Below are positions 1-14,300 of a stretch of DNA of 64,000 nucleotides, piece by piece. The notes beneath the pieces were generated by a model, which saw nothing but the letters and a program-made list of their open reading frames with translations, made no database searches and was not told the DNA's origin. The stretch spans positions 620,001-684,000 of the forward strand of contig JAIWNF010000012.1 in the NCBI GenBank assembly GCA_025093555.1, read 5' to 3'. The DNA is from Circinella umbellata. Its lineage: Eukaryota > Mucoromycota > Mucoromycetes > Mucorales > Lichtheimiaceae. Position numbers and translations under genes: made by a program. Numbering within the stretch: the first letter of the stretch is position 1; every line of letters starts with the position of its first letter.

Positions 1-77
1 ATATAAACACAGCCAATTTTCTTGCCACCTTTGTTCAAGATGGCATTTGGATTAAGGGTGGCATTGGCTGGTGGTGA
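1..77 (+). CDS. Possible 3' end of an unidentified gene (partial)
   Basis: Reading from base 3, one frame stays open for 24 codons and stops at TGA 75-77. Its end reads FVQDGIWIKGGIGWW. Base composition here is clearly less A/T-rich than the T-rich sequence that follows from about base 80, which looks like a 3' UTR. I do not recognise the peptide and the rest of the gene would lie left of the window. It could also be chance, because only 24 codons are visible. Confidence 0.3.
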   Translation, partial: INTANFLATFVQDGIWIKGGIGWW

Positions 78-3000
78 AAGAAGGAAAATCTTCTCTTTGT
101 ATCTCTATACCCTTCTTAATATTCTTTTGTTTTTTCTTTCTTCTTTTTTTTATGTTTCATATATGAACAAAAATACAGACACATATCTTGTATATTCTCC
201 TAATTTTTTTTTTCCTTTTCTACCAACTTTTATTTTATTCTCTTCTCTTATCGTTATTAACACAATTAACATATATTTACGCTTTTCTCTCTTCTTTTAT
301 TGTATATGTACTCTTCTCTCTTTTTATTATTTTTTACTCAGTTGACGTTTTATTTTATCTTTTCTATTATCATATTTACGTCCCATCCAATAAATTTGAC
401 TACATCCTGTTGTATATATTCTATAGGAAGTCAAATAAAATATAAATAAATAAATTTGGTAGTTTCCATGCATTTTTTATTTCCGTTTCTCCGATGAAAA
501 AAGCTTAATGAATAGAAAGTGGGCGATCCCAAATTGTTGCAGAAATTTGATTGATCGTCGTACATCATCACAAATTGCAAACACAACCTTTTTTCTTTCC
601 CTCTCAGCCACCTTTTATTTGTACAACAAGTCTTTTTCTCGGTAATCTAACATCTGGTAAAGTTACGACATTAAGTATATTAAAAGGTTGAGATTGAATT
701 TAAACAATAAAAGCCTATTTACTGTCCCTCTTATACGGTACACGTGTGCACAATCCAGTTGATAACCAGATACTGAAATGAAAAAGCACCTTATCCGTCA
801 GTTGATGTTGTGAAGAGCTTTTTCTACTTTCCTGGTGATGGGTTGCTAAGAAGATAAGAGATATGTTTCTATTTACGTGAAGTTCCGTGATACATGATTT
901 ATTTCGCTTTCAGTCGATCGCTATTTACGTTTAAATTTTGTTAATAAACTAGCGTAATAAGATTCTTCTATATGTAATACACATCTATATAACAGTAATT
1001 ATTTATTCATTACTTCTATCATAATTATTCAACAAATGATCACAACCATTTAGCGTCAATTAATGTGCATGAAAAATTATAAATTAGCGATAGAAAATAA
1101 AGAACCCCCACAGAAACCCTTTTAAAAAGAGCTGCAACGGTTCACAACATTTATTATTTTATCATGCAAAGCTGTTTTATATTCTGTCTTTGCTTTTTTT
1201 TTTGCTAAGATAAGGAGGTCAGCTGGTTGCTGCTGTGCAACTTATTTATCTAATCCACTAATATAAATATTTATATTATATATGTAATCGAACATACAAT
1301 ATCCATATTGCTTGCTTACAAGGCGGGCTATGCTTACAGCAAATATTTTTTGAGTCACATGATGACATTACAAGAAGACGATATAAAACGCTTTAGAAAC
1401 AATCAAAGTGGGATATTATTGATAACAACAATTCTTCACAAGTGCTGTTTGTTTCTAACAATTACGTAAGAAAACAAAACATTTGACGGTGCAGCAGAAA
1501 CACTTCAGTTGAAGTGCATAAGATGTCTAGAAAAACAAGTTAGATGAGTCGAACAGATAATATGAGTAAGGTTGGAGACTTGTGGATTTCTTGATTTTAA
1601 GTAATATGTATAAGTAAAATGACCACAAGAAATCAACGTCAGCAGCTGTTGATTAGAAAAAAAATGAAATACTGTATTTATCCAAAATAAAGACATCAAA
1701 GGCTCAACGGTTAAGTCCATAAAGTTAGTGATTATAAATGATCAGTGTGTTACTGTGTGTGCTGCGTAGGTGGGCCATATTTCTTATTCACAATGATAGT
1801 GTACTTAATGGAAGCACTGCAAATTATATTATTATAAAATATGACTTATTTGGGGAATTAAGAACACAGGTCAAGTTGATAAAGCGCCATGATTAACAGC
1901 AATATGTATATAAAGTTACACAGTTTGTTGCTGAACATTTATTTCAAATTGATAAGGTATTATAAAACAATCCAAGAAATATATAATTTAAACTCTGTAT
2001 AACGATCTTCAATGTGACTCGATTGAAAAGGCTTATTGATTAACAAGGTATAACAGGTCTTTATTTCTCTTACATTACTATTGCTAACTTGAAGTCTTAT
2101 AAAAAAAAAACTGGTTGAAAATACGGATTGTATGGTAAAGCCGGTTTTATTTCATTATATTTTTATGTTATTATTATAAAAGAAACAAACACATTCTCTA
2201 TCAGTGAATTGAATTGCTTCAAACGTATAAATTACATGCTTCAAAGAATGCGTACAGTGAACTAAACTAGTTCTATTTCAGAGTCGGAAAGTCCAATGTG
2301 AAATAGCAAATAAATTGAAAACATTTCTCTCTTTTTTTAAAAAAAACAGACTAATCAGGATAGCGAGTAAATTAAACGCGACAACCTATAGGTTGATTGA
2401 CTTATCAAAAGATAAACAAGTGTTAAAGAGCAAATAAAAGCCCGAGCATATATTATCCACTTCTTTATCAGCAAATAGTATACATGTGACGTACGTGCTC
2501 ATTAAATGATCTACATAAAATTCTGGGAAGAAACAGAGACATGTAATCCTACCATTTGAATCATGAAAAGTTCTGTTTAAAAAAGCGAAAGATTGAACTT
2601 TTCTTTGAAACTCCATCACATACTGATCAACACCTTTTGGTAAGCACAACTCTAGCTCTTCTTCTGTTGCACCTTATAAAAATTATGCTGCTAAAAAGTT
2701 GATACGTAGACTAACAATATAGTACGGTATTTTACCACCTGACAACAAAGATACATAAACGAAGTTTCTGTCATTCATCTAACTAACAACTAATTCATTT
2801 TGTCCTATGGTGATGTTTTACAAGCATCTGCAACTTTATTTATTTTTCGTGTTTTAATAATACGTGTTAACAATGTTGTTTCTTTTGTTGCATACGTACC
2901 AACAGACAATTGCATTTTACACGCTGTAATTACAGTTTCTAAATTATGGTCAACAAAAGAAGTCCGAGCATACAGAATCAGCCTGTCGTTGCAAGTGCGC

Positions 3001-3927
3001 GAGGAAGGAAGTGTATAATTGTAATCAAGCAAAAAAAACAGTCTGGCTGATAAAAGTGAGCTGTGCGATAGAATAATACTTTAAATTAAACAATAAAATA
3101 TAATAAAAAACGATGAGTTCTTTGTTTATTCTTAAAGATAAAATAAAGATTATTATTCTATGTACTAATTGGTCTATTTATATGGATTGTTTATTATGAC
3201 GGGTTATTTCATATGAAGAATGTCTGTATCTTAAGAATGCTATCTTAAGGTATGATAACCTTGTTCTTGAGAAGATCCTTTTTAGTTTTATCAAGGGTAA
3301 ACCCCTGGAATCTCCGGTATTTTTACATTCTTAATTCCATGATTCTACATAAAGAAAGAAATTGAAGAACATACGAACACTCGGTTGCCACACACATGTT
3401 CGGTATCGCATAATGATTTTAGAAAACGTAAATACTGCAATCAGTAATTGAATATATATATATATATATCTAGATTTAAATAATCACTGTTCCAAACTTG
3501 CGTAACTTGCCAAGATATGCTTTCTTACAAAAATGAAATCGTGAAACATATTCATATGTTGATTTAAGGACCGAAGAATGACATTTTTATTTTACATGAT
3601 CACATAAAGAAAGGTTTTTATACTACGCTAGGGAAGAGAAAGAGAGGGACTGTGTGTGTGTGTATTCAGAAGAGAGAAATGGTACATAAGGGAAAGTGAT
3701 TGAACTTAGATGCTATAATTATTTACTATGCTTAAATGGTTTGTGTTGTATTTTGTTGTGTAGAGGAAGAAAAAGAAAAAGTATATTTACAAAGAAAAAA
3801 CGTGCTTAGAACTAACAAATTGAAATATGTTTACACCTGAAAAAGGAATAGCAGATATTGTTAAAGGATATATGCGGGGTCTATATATAATGTGACTATA
3901 TATCATAAGAAAAAGAAAGAGCTTATA
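78..3927. other. Intergenic stretch, no convincing gene
   Basis: A/T-rich DNA with poly-T runs and a short TA repeat near 3450-3470. Two minus-strand open stretches (2386-2700 and 2805-3032) have somewhat protein-like composition but no motif I recognise; they are discussed as a finding. Bases just below 3928 are the likely 3' UTR of the velvet gene. Confidence 0.5.
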
Positions 3928-5540
3928 TTAACGGCGTAAAGGAGGCAATGTACGATCGTCTATCAGAGCATCTGTCATGATAGCACGTAATGGCGGTAAC
4001 CGCTCACCCCATTCTTTATGATGCACTAACGACGGCATAGGAGGGGATGATATTGGTGAAGTGGTAACAGATTTTGGTGGAGAAGGAGGTGCTGCTAATA
4101 AAGGTATAGCAGAAGTAGAAGAAATAGGTGTTGTCGTTGCTTGCCACCTTCCAAAATAAACATCTGTTTTCATTGCAGCATAAGGGGGTGGCGAAAACCC
4201 TTCATCTTCTACAACTTCTTTAAATCTTTTTTCATTCGATTGATATTGTTGATGATGTATAAGATCAACTGTTGGACTAGAACTATTATCCATCAAGGCC
4301 TGTACTTCTAGTCGTCTCTTTCGTGAATTGGCACTATAAGGATAATATGTTGAATAGATTAGGTTGATTATTATGATCAAAACTAATTTTTTCCTTTCTC
4401 ATGACTTTTTTTGTGTTGCACCAAGTATAATAACAGCCCCCAAAGAAAGGAAACTTACGAAGCCTGTAATCTGTTTTCTTTACGGATTCTAATTTTGACG
4501 CCCTGGTCAGAAAAAATTCTTGATAAAAATGTGGTTTCTACGGGACCAGGAAAATTTTTTGTTGTATAGACACTGAACATATCACTTAGGACTGTTTTCC
4601 CGTTTTGAACAACCCCTCTATAAATAAAAATTGAAACTAGATTGTCAGCTGGGTCATCGCATACCGTACTAATAGACCTGATGCACAGTAGCAAGTAATT
4701 TGAGTAATATAAAAAAAAATAACCAGCGGAATCCATAAACCCGGAATTAACTTACTCCACTATCTCAAAGAGGCTAAAGTGAAGTTTATAGTTCCCTTCC
4801 TTTCGTACAGACAAGTCACCAAATATAAAAAATCCACCATCTAAAAAAAGTCCATTTTTGTCAGATATAGAAAAAAAAATGGCTTTCGTGTGTTCGGAAA
4901 TCCCGGGTTTAGAATTTTTTTATACTTTAACAACTAATTAGTTACCTGTATTATTCATATCGCGTAGTCGATGAAGAGATGAAACTGTTGTACCAACTAA
5001 ATGATTTTCTAACATCTTTGGTGGATGAGTTGAATGATGATGGTAGTTATCGTCGACAATATTGACAACGGCAAAATAAAACGGGCTTTGTAGATAATTT
5101 CTAAAACAAGTGAAATTATGAGCAAAAGTGGGAAAAAAAAAAGAAATTGTAAAACAAGAAAAATCCTTGAATGTGTTACTTTGTTCTTTCTGGTGCACAA
5201 TTTATCCAGTCTACCTGGAGTATAGGTGCTGGTTCGATTGGATATCGACGTTCTAATAAGCTAGTACCAGCGCATACTTTAGCTTGTCTTGGTTGTTGTC
5301 GTATAGTTAAATAATAATCTCTATTAAATTATTGATATTATTATTATTATATTGTTAATAACAGATTGCAACTAAATAATAACTTTTTTTTTATCGAAAA
5401 ACCAAAACAGAAAATAAAAAAAAAGAGAAATAAGAAAGAAATATCATAGAGTACCTGTCTTCAGGAAGATCGGCCAATGAACTTGATAAGAAACGATATG
5501 TACATGTATTATTGGTGTCAGTTGGTTTGATAGTATTCAT
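3928..5540 (-). CDS. Velvet-domain transcriptional regulator (343 aa, six exons)
   Basis: Velvet proteins are fungal nuclear DNA-binding regulators of development, spore formation and secondary metabolism. My model is complement(3928..4333, 4459..4617, 4756..4840, 4946..5100, 5180..5320, 5455..5540); all five introns are GT-AG and keep frame, giving 343 residues from the ATG at 5540. The velvet domain runs through exons 2 to 5: [13 protein letters not shown] near residue 33, [61 protein letters not shown], then [20 protein letters not shown] and [10 protein letters not shown] basic RKRR patch at residues 213-216 follows the domain and may be a nuclear signal. The tail is Pro/Ser-rich and ends with two LPPLR-type motifs. 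The compact domain is nearer VosA/VelB than VeA, but I cannot assign the subfamily. The WOPR regulator at 32978-33886 is another developmental factor in the same window. Confidence 0.93.
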
Positions 5541-8500
5541 AGTTTATGTGCGTTGTAATAAAAATTATGATAAAGTAAAGACTGAAGAGATAGTTGAAGG
5601 GAAAAAAAAAAGAAAAAAAAGAAAGACGGGAAAGGTCACTTTGCAAGTTTATCCCTAAAAAAAAGGATTTGCTTCGCCCACTCTTTTTTACCCACCTACT
5701 TTTAAACAAATTTACCAAGAAAGGGTAACCCCGGGGTCCAAAAGTAGTAAAAAAATACGTGATGAGTTTTTTGGTACTTTTCTCATAAACTCGGTGGTTC
5801 AATAATAGGATATTCCTCCCCATCGGTCTTGGAGTGAGGTGGTACAATTCGGGATTTCTTTGTTTTGGCTTGGGAAATAATAAAAGAGTACAGCTATAAT
5901 ACTGATTCATTGTAATCCTTTTTTTCTATCTTATTTTCTATTAAACTATGGAGTACTTTATCTTGAAAATAGTATTATCTTTTATATGTAGAAAATAAGA
6001 GTAATAATAATAGTAGTAATAAAAATGCTGATCTATTTGTTTTGTTGCCAAATACGTTTAAAACATTTAATTAGCACTTCATGTTCCCACATGGTTATTG
6101 CGTCAGGGTCGGTCTGTGTGTGAATTTTTATCCGAGATTTTGTTATTACCACTTTCCTTATTTAGTTGAAACAGTTTATTTTCTACTTATTAGTAATATA
6201 ATTAGTACACAAGGTTACTCAACTTAATAGAGAATGTATATTTATACGTGACTATTTTTATAAAGCGAAAGATATAATTATTCCCTTGGCACAATGTTTC
6301 TTTCTTTCATCAATCTCGTTCTGCTTGCTGTGATCAAAATTGAAAATAATGAATAAGGGCACCAATATGTACAACCAACTTCTTAATTTCCAACTATGTA
6401 GCATAGTCTGAGGCAATTTTAAATGTATTAATAGAAGAGCACTTTTTACCTAGCTTTTTTCCGCATGGCCCATCTTTGATTTCACCAACATTGAGAATAT
6501 ATTTTCACATAATATTTTCACGAGGCTTCTTTTATATGGTAATTGTACATGACAGCGAGTGACAATAAACATCATATACAAAAACCTAAATTTACTGCAT
6601 CTTATGATACTTTAATTATGTGTATTTCTGCCAACATTTTTTAAGTTGCAGTTACATAATTTTCTTGTTTTGGGCAGTTCAATTTTTTCATTACTTCTTT
6701 ATCTTTCTACCTGCTTGAGTTTTGTTAGACACCGCCCAAAATAATTTGGTTAAGCATTATTGTTTTCGGTTTCTGTTAATGAGTTTCTAACTAATTGCGG
6801 AACAGCGTACCTGCCAAGGGTCGACGGTTATTGTTATTTCAAAGCTACCCTATATTTATACTACATCCATATTGTATACGTGGCGTCCAGCATGAATTTA
6901 TTTAATCATTTGTTTACCGACTATAAAGACATTGAACCGTCAATATCACTTTAGCATTCAGCTTGTATCTTTTTTTCATTAATATATGTTACTACGTACA
7001 GCAAAAGTAATGGCCTTTCAACCTGGATCTCTCCCAGTCTTGTGACATTATTTTGCTATATATTACATCTCAATGATGTATTCTATATGTGCTTCTGCTA
7101 GTTTGGTGGATTATATCAGGAAGACGGAAACGAAATTTGTAACAGGAAATTGTACACAATATGATTTCTCTTCATGACTGATATCGTATCTTCTTAAAAG
7201 ATTTTTCACCCACGCTGTGATATAAAAGTTGTACGTGAATAATATCAAAATCTGTCTGTCGTATGCGGGTTGCATAGAATAAAAAAACATTCTTTTTTAG
7301 AATACATCATTCTCTTGTACAATTAGGATGATAAACTGTATTATTCTTTTACCTCTTTTTTAATCTAGGCAATGCCGACAAATCAACTGTGGGTAATGTA
7401 AAATAGTGGGCCATACTTCCTTTCAATGGTTATAAATCTGGCACCATCCATGTGAGTTCAGCTACTACATCCTCTGCTTTTCTGGAACTATAACCCTAAT
7501 TTTTTTTAACATTACTTTTCTCGATGAAAATAAACTGTTTCTATTTTACCAAACTTCTAACACCTTGAACTTTTGTGGTTACTTTTATGAATTTGATGAT
7601 GGTCTTAATGAATAGCTGTAGGTATTATACATTCAATGATAATTATCTTTTTTTTTCAAGGACAGTACTGTCTATTTTGATAGAATACATCGGTAGGAAA
7701 TTATTGTACTAATGAGATATAATACAACAATATACAATAATAATATTCTCGCTACTTGTATAAAAATAATGTAATGGTCACGTACTTACTACGTTACCCG
7801 ATTAGTATGTCAAGCCTAGATCTGTTCCAGTAAAAAAAAAATGCTTTAAATAGTAATGCTCCTGTGTAATATCACTCAAAATCTAGTGGCAACAGTGCTT
7901 CAAAAAGACTAATATACCCTCCGGCGTGACTGATGAAATGTTTTATTTAAAGCAATCATTATATTTCAAAGTTCGAATATAAAAAGTATATAAGTTTTAT
8001 ATTCGCTTTGAAAAAAAAAATCGAGTTTGACATATCAATACGTACAAAAAAAAAAGACCAATTTTTTTTAGACTGATTTGTGCAAATGATGCAATCCATC
8101 ATCTGTTCTTTACTTTTTCTATCACTTTCTAGATTCCAGAATCGATAAATTATACCTAGTTTGGTAGAAAATCTTTTATCATGTAAGATTACATTTAACT
8201 GACTAACAATCGAAAAAGTACCTTTGATGCATAATCTGCACTCACAAATCGATTATGCACTATACTGATCTTCTAGATTACGGGGTGTGTTGTGCAGAAT
8301 TTTTTTTATAATACGTAATAGCTTTTAAAGATATGGATCGTGAGAAAATTATAAATTATCATGGTAACTTGTAGTACAAACAACTCTATTTTTATTATAT
8401 TGACACTTTGTTTGCTGTTACAATTATTAGTTATTATATTAAATTGTAAACAAATAAAGCAGAATAAAAAAAAAAGATCAAGGAATATAATACGATTATT

Positions 8501-8872
8501 GTTTACAGGAATTTGTTATGGCATAAAAGAAGAGTTTAATCAGGTATCTTTTTCCTTGAGAAAGATTCATTGTTGATTACACATGACAAACGTAAAAAAA
8601 AAGTATAATGTAATATATTATAACATATAATAAGATAAGATAAAGTATAATAATAATTCGAAGTAACAGCAGAACAAAACAAAAGCTTCTATAATAGTAC
8701 GGAGGACAAATGGTTTTAAAAATTGCGAGATAAATGATGTGGTCGTGAGTGAGAAAAAAACCGAGTAAATATGGATTGATGAATATATGCATTAATTGTG
8801 TACATAAAATGTTTTTTGTATAAATATCAGGGGATAAAAAAAAAGTGGAATCTATTATTATTATTATTATCA
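5541..8872. other. Intergenic stretch upstream of the velvet gene
   Basis: About 3.3 kb of A/T-rich DNA. The ORF on minus at 5518-5910 overlaps velvet exon 1 in another frame and has no recognisable content. The only structured element I see is the small hairpin at 7964-8013. The right end is the 3' flank of the carrier gene. Confidence 0.5.
7964..8013. repeat. Short inverted repeat (hairpin)
   Basis: The left arm 7964-7984 (TTTCAAAGTTCGAATATAAAA) and the right arm 7995-8013 (TTTTATATTCGCTTTGAAA) are reverse complements apart from two extra bases in the left arm, around a 10-base loop. It lies between genes, over 850 bases from the carrier gene's stop codon. Function unknown; it may be a relic of a small inverted-repeat element. 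Confidence 0.55.
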
Positions 8873-10084
8873 TTAATTGTTGAGGTATTTGTTGTAAATG
8901 CCCTTAAGCTGTTCCATAAACACAAACATGAGGGTTGTATGAGGTCTAACAAATTAACGGAAAAATAATTTAGTTCGTGATAATCTAAAATCAGTTTATA
9001 GATTTAAAGAAAAAGGAATATGAATTACCCGATGCGCAAATAATGAGCCAAGAAACCCTTGTACAAACCACGAACACCTTCGGTACGAGTCATCTTAAAG
9101 AAGCAATCTACAGGACTCTTATATAATATACCACGACCAGTTACAGGATCAACACCTTGATTATACATGCGAGTTGAAATAACATCAAATGGATTCATGG
9201 CAATAGCCACAAGGAAACCAGCAAACATAGAAGTGGTCAAATGAGTACCAAGAGTGTCAGGTAATCCGAATCGGCTGATTAAAATATCTTTGCCAATCAT
9301 ATAAGTAGGCATTTGTACTGCTGACCCAACGCCTGCGCGAGCCATAGCAGCATCTACGCCACGATAAATACCCTTTAATCCCTCTTGTTGATAAATTCGA
9401 CCTAATGCTGTCCATGCTGAACGGATTTCATGCTGATGACCAATCTGTTTAAATACAGGCGAGAATGATTGTTGTCGAGTTTTAATCAAATATAATGGAG
9501 ATCCGAGCATAGCACCGGTAATACCCGCAACTGCACCTGCAAAGATACCAGCACCTAATAATGCTTGTTCTGATCGAAATCCAAATGTACTGACAACAGC
9601 ATCTCGTACAGGTTCATAAAGCCCTATCCGACTTCCATTCAAAAAGATTTGATAAATATAAGCGACACCTAAACCTCGTTGAAGTCCTCGAACACCTTCA
9701 TGTTTAAATACAACTTTCATTGCTTGAAATGTATTATGATAAGGACGAGCAGAAGCTGATAGTTGGCCAGCTCGAACAAGTTCACCTTGTAATTGTAACC
9801 GAGTTTTCACTACCTTTTTTTTGAAAGAAAAAATTATATATTTATTTCAGTTTCTCTCGAGCAAAAAAATAATTTATAATTCTCAGTCTCTCTCCTTTCC
9901 TTGTTCCAAAATGAATCACTATAATTACCTCGGTGGGATTTGTAAAAGTAACAGCACCACATGCAGCTAATCCTCCAATAGCAAAACCTACGAGTGTTTC
10001 CTTTGCTTTGCTCGGAATCTGTTTAGGAATTGTACTAGGAGCAGTTGTAGCAGTTGTTTGAATTGATTCCGAAGTTGCTGCCAT
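8873..10084 (-). CDS. Mitochondrial carrier, oxaloacetate / SLC25A34-35 type (337 aa)
   Basis: Mitochondrial carrier family member, an inner-membrane transporter; OAC1-type carriers exchange oxaloacetate, sulfate and related anions. Model: complement(8873..8945, 9029..9813, 9929..10084), 337 aa. The three family signatures are visible: PTEVVKTRLQ (from residue 50, split exactly by intron 1), SPLYLIKTRQQ (from about 157) and NPFDVISTR (from about 259). The second lacks the usual acidic residue and the third has Ser for Lys/Arg, as I remember for OAC1 and SLC25A34/35. The C-terminus LRIGPHTTLMFVFMEQLKG comes from the last exon and fits the family. I start at MAATSES (10084) rather than the in-frame ATG upstream, because the longer form adds a hydrophobic leader that carriers lack. 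The gene is divergent from the BCAS3-like gene. Substrate assignment is inferred from signatures only. Confidence 0.93.
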
Positions 10085-10156
10085 TATGTCGCAGAAATGA
10101 GAATAAACAAAAAGAAAGAGAGAAAACTGTACCACCCCTTTTTTTTTTCTTTGTTT

Positions 10157-10163
10157 TTTTATA
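10157..10163 (-). promoter_or_regulatory. Candidate TATA box of the carrier gene
   Basis: TATAAAA on the minus strand, 73 bases upstream of the chosen carrier start codon at 10084. The position is plausible, but such motifs are frequent in this A/T-rich DNA. Confidence 0.3.
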
Positions 10164-11329
10164 ACCCCTTTATTAATACTATTAGCCGAATACCTGTTTT
10201 TTACATTGCGGGGTTTTGTTGTTTCATAAGGTTTTATACATAGAAACCAATCAAAGCATTATTTCTTCAATGAGTCTTATTTACTGGTGATTGCTGTTTT
10301 GTCGCCAGGATTTTTATTCATTTTCTTTTATTATTATTATTATGATTATTATAAAGTGTTACAATAAAGACTTCACTTTTACTTTTTGAGCTTTCTTATC
10401 AATGTTTGATTTTATACAAAGTAATATTGTTCCGACAATTATTGAAAATGATGATGAAATAAAGTTTTCTTGTGCTTCAGGTACAAGTAACGCTAAGGAT
10501 ACAAACTACAGTAGCAACATCATTTGATCAATTAAATGCTATAATCTCCTGACCTCCAGTATTTTATATAATAATATTACTTTATTTATCATTCAAACTA
10601 TTCAACTGTCGTCATCGTTTTTCCCTACTTTTAATGATATTACTTTAGGAAAATAATTTCAATAATTTACGCGGCTTTTTTTTCTTATTATTGATACGGC
10701 GATGGTGCTGCGCATATATATCAAAGAAAAAAGGTATATATATGCATATGCAATAACTGCGGTAATAATGATAAAATGATTGGCCTATAATATTTAGTAT
10801 GTGTGAAAAAAAAAGAGATAGATGATATGAAACTCGTGACCACAAGAGAGAAAGGGAAAGAGAGTATTACAACACTTTAAGTAGCATTCATGCGATTTCT
10901 CTCTTTCTTTCTGCGCTCTTTCCTCCTTCTTTTTCAATTATATAACCCCAGAACAGTATACACCACATATACATACACTTTTATTTATAATTATTCTTAT
11001 TTTTCTCTATAAAAACCTTCATCACAAAGTTACAATTGATCTATTTCCCATCACTTTTTCATTTAATTTATTAAAATATTATATAGTTCTTTTTCTTTTA
11101 TTTTTTCCTTTATTATTACATTATTACGACATATTCTTTCATACGCAAGCATACATAAATATTTATATATAACAACAGTAAAGATAAACAAAGTAACACC
11201 TTTTACATTCACATTAGCACATATAATACAAATTCAACAACTTAACAACAACGGCACAGCACTTCATTTCAATACATACATTCATATACATTTATTACAC
11301 ACTTCTTTTTCTTTTTTTGTTTGAATTCA
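10164..11329. other. Divergent intergenic region, carrier / BCAS3-like gene
   Basis: About 1.2 kb separating the two start codons; it must hold both promoters and 5' UTRs. The part nearest the BCAS3-like gene (about 10900-11320) is pyrimidine-rich then CA/AC-rich, like a fungal 5' leader. No further gene was seen. Confidence 0.5.
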
Positions 11330-14300
11330 ATGAGCCAGTCAACCAACGTTTACTCGGGTGTCCGTGCAGAACCTCGGTTCTTAAGGTACATTAGAACTCC
11401 TTTATTTTTATATTGGATTTCAAAATGGTTTCTTCTTTTTAGTAGCTTTAATTAAAGAATATATTAATAACATTAAAAACTAAAAAAAAAAAAAAGGGAT
11501 CCAACTTCACTCGAGTTCATTTCGTCTGGTTTGTCCCGCTTTTCCTCTTACGTTGCTTCAAACTTACCGAAACGTAAGTCGAGTTTTCCTTATAATGATC
11601 CGAATCTTTTTGCCTATCTCCAACAACAACAACAGAACCAACCTCCACCTCCTCCACCATCACCAGCTACTCCAATGAGTAGTAGTCTTGATGATAAGCA
11701 ACAACAAGAATCAGTAGATGATGAGACGGATAAGGTGACATATTCAGCATTTCAAAAATTGGATGGTGATGCAAGGTATATATATTCTATATGATTTAAT
11801 CATTCCAATAAATATACATGTGTATATACCCATCTCTGTCCTTAAATTGCTTTGCCAAGTAATATGGAGCTAATTAAAATGATTTGTTGCTATATAATAT
11901 TTATAGATCGCTTTGTTTGTTACTTGGTTATGCAGATGGATTTCAGGTCTGGAATATTGCTAACCCCGATAACATACATGAAATGTGTTCTATTCGTGAT
12001 GATGAAAATTTTGGTGTCGTGTCTTGCCTTCATGTACTTGCAAACCCACGTAAAAACGGTACAGAGGAAGACCCTTTTGGGAATGATCGTCCATTATTGG
12101 CTGTAGTGTAAATAGTTTTATTGGTTTGATTGGGGTTAAAGAAGAGGGCTGGGAAATGAAGGAGTTCGTTTTACTATGGTAATCTAAAGTAAAAACTAAA
12201 CTTTATTTTTATTATAGATCATCTACTCGAGATACTTGTATTGATGGAGACACATTTGGTAGTGGTATGGATATGGGACAACATGCACGAAATGAATCAG
12301 CTTCTTCTGGACGATCTAGTAATTCATCAACAGCATCTATATTACGTTTATATTCGTTGAAAACTCATCGCATTGTTAAAGAGCTCCCTGTATTTATGGA
12401 TGATACAGAAGAGGAGATGACTATCACAAGCATTCAAAGTAATGATACTGCTATTATTCTTGTAAGTTGTTATTTATATTGGTTTTTTTTTGTTAACCAT
12501 GAAAGAGAAAAGGAATTAGAAAGGGACGAAGACTGACGCTGTTAATTATTACTATTATTACAAAGGGATGTACAACACATACAAATTCGATCCTTTATGT
12601 TCTTTCGACTCAAACGTTATCAACACTTTCAGCACCCATTACTGACGTTGCGCATGACGTAAACGGCCCTGTGTTCTCATTAGGATCACGATTTTTAGCA
12701 TATGGTACGAACTCGCCTGTATTGAACGCCGATCCGGTCATGGGGCAACATAATAAAGGAATTAGTGGGGCTGGGCTAGGTATGCTTCAAGGTGACAAAG
12801 ATGTCAAGGGCGCAGCAAAAGATATTGCAAAAGAAGTCGTTAGTGGTGTCAAGACATTGGGAGAATTTGGGTATAATACATTGTCAAGTTATTTTAACAA
12901 TAATGTTGGACAACAACAACAACAACCGGATAAATTGATGATTGGGGCAGCGAATTCACGCACTCCTGTTGCTGCTACAGCTGCTGCGGTAATGTCACCC
13001 GCAGCAGGAGGACGACATGATGATCGTGCAGGGAGTCCTGTTTCTACCATTGGATCAACTACAAATAGTTCCGTATCGACCGCACCAACATCAACAGGAG
13101 TAGCAGTACCTGGAAACTTGAATAAAAAATTACTACAACCTTCTGGAATGGTAAATAAATAGCTTATGTGTCTTTGGTCAAGCGCGGTGGGGAGGGGCGA
13201 GGAAAGGAAAGAAGAGTAAGAAAAAAAGATATACTTTGTAAATCTAGAAAGTTAAAAATTAGCTTAAATTATATAGATAATGATTCGTGATGTTGCCAAG
13301 CTACCTGAAATGCCAACTAGGAATATGTCATCATCAGTTATTGCTCACTTTCGACCCCATACACATTCATTATCCTGCTTGACATTCAACAATGCAGGTA
13401 CTTTACTTTTGTCTGCTTCAAAACAAGGACATTCATTTCATCTTTTCGCTATTATGCCAAGTAGTACTATACCAGGCAATGTATCACATCTTTATACTTT
13501 GGCTCGTGGATATACAGACGCGCAAGTCGAAGACTGTCATTTCTCAGCTGACTCAATGTGGTGTTCAGTCAGCACAGCGCGTGGAACAACTCATGTGTAT
13601 GCGATTAACCCATATGGTGGCAAACCAGAAATAACTGGCCATGTCAATGGAAGAGTGAATAACCCCATTATTCGGCCATGGCTACACGGAGCTCGTATTT
13701 CTGAAAAGGTAAAAAAGGAACTGTATATATAAATAGGGGATGGTCTGATTTTTAGAGTGTGATGGATATCATATTGACTCCACAGTATTTTGAATATTCA
13801 GGGTACATCTGTCAATTCAATAGCACGAATAAAACAACGCCGAGCCATGTATCCAGATGCAATGAACGATGATCAGCAACATCCTTCTTCTTTACCTCAA
13901 CAACAACAACAACATATACCCACGGCACCTTATTACCCAACCAATATTAATATATTGCAGCATCACCAAAATACAACAGCAAACAACAACAATAACAATA
14001 ATAATATTACTTCAAGATATCCACGTGCAAAACTTGCATCCATCTTTTTATTACCATCCAAAGCACCTTATTTAGTCAATGTTTCCCGTGCAAATCATCA
14101 ACGAAATGGCGACAATTACAATTCTTCTTCATCCACCCCATTTAAAGCGTTTAAACAACAAGCATCATCAAGTCTTGGATCGATGCTTTCTTCTTTCGGA
14201 TCCAGTATGAGTAGTACTGATTCATCTACATCTTTATCATTTGCAAAACAGCAGCCTAATAACAATAATACACAATGGACATCTGCCCATGATAAATTAT

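Noticed and set aside
5518..5910. 130-codon minus ORF over the velvet gene start
   Set aside because: It overlaps velvet exon 1 in a different frame; the spliced velvet model explains the region and the ORF has no motif.
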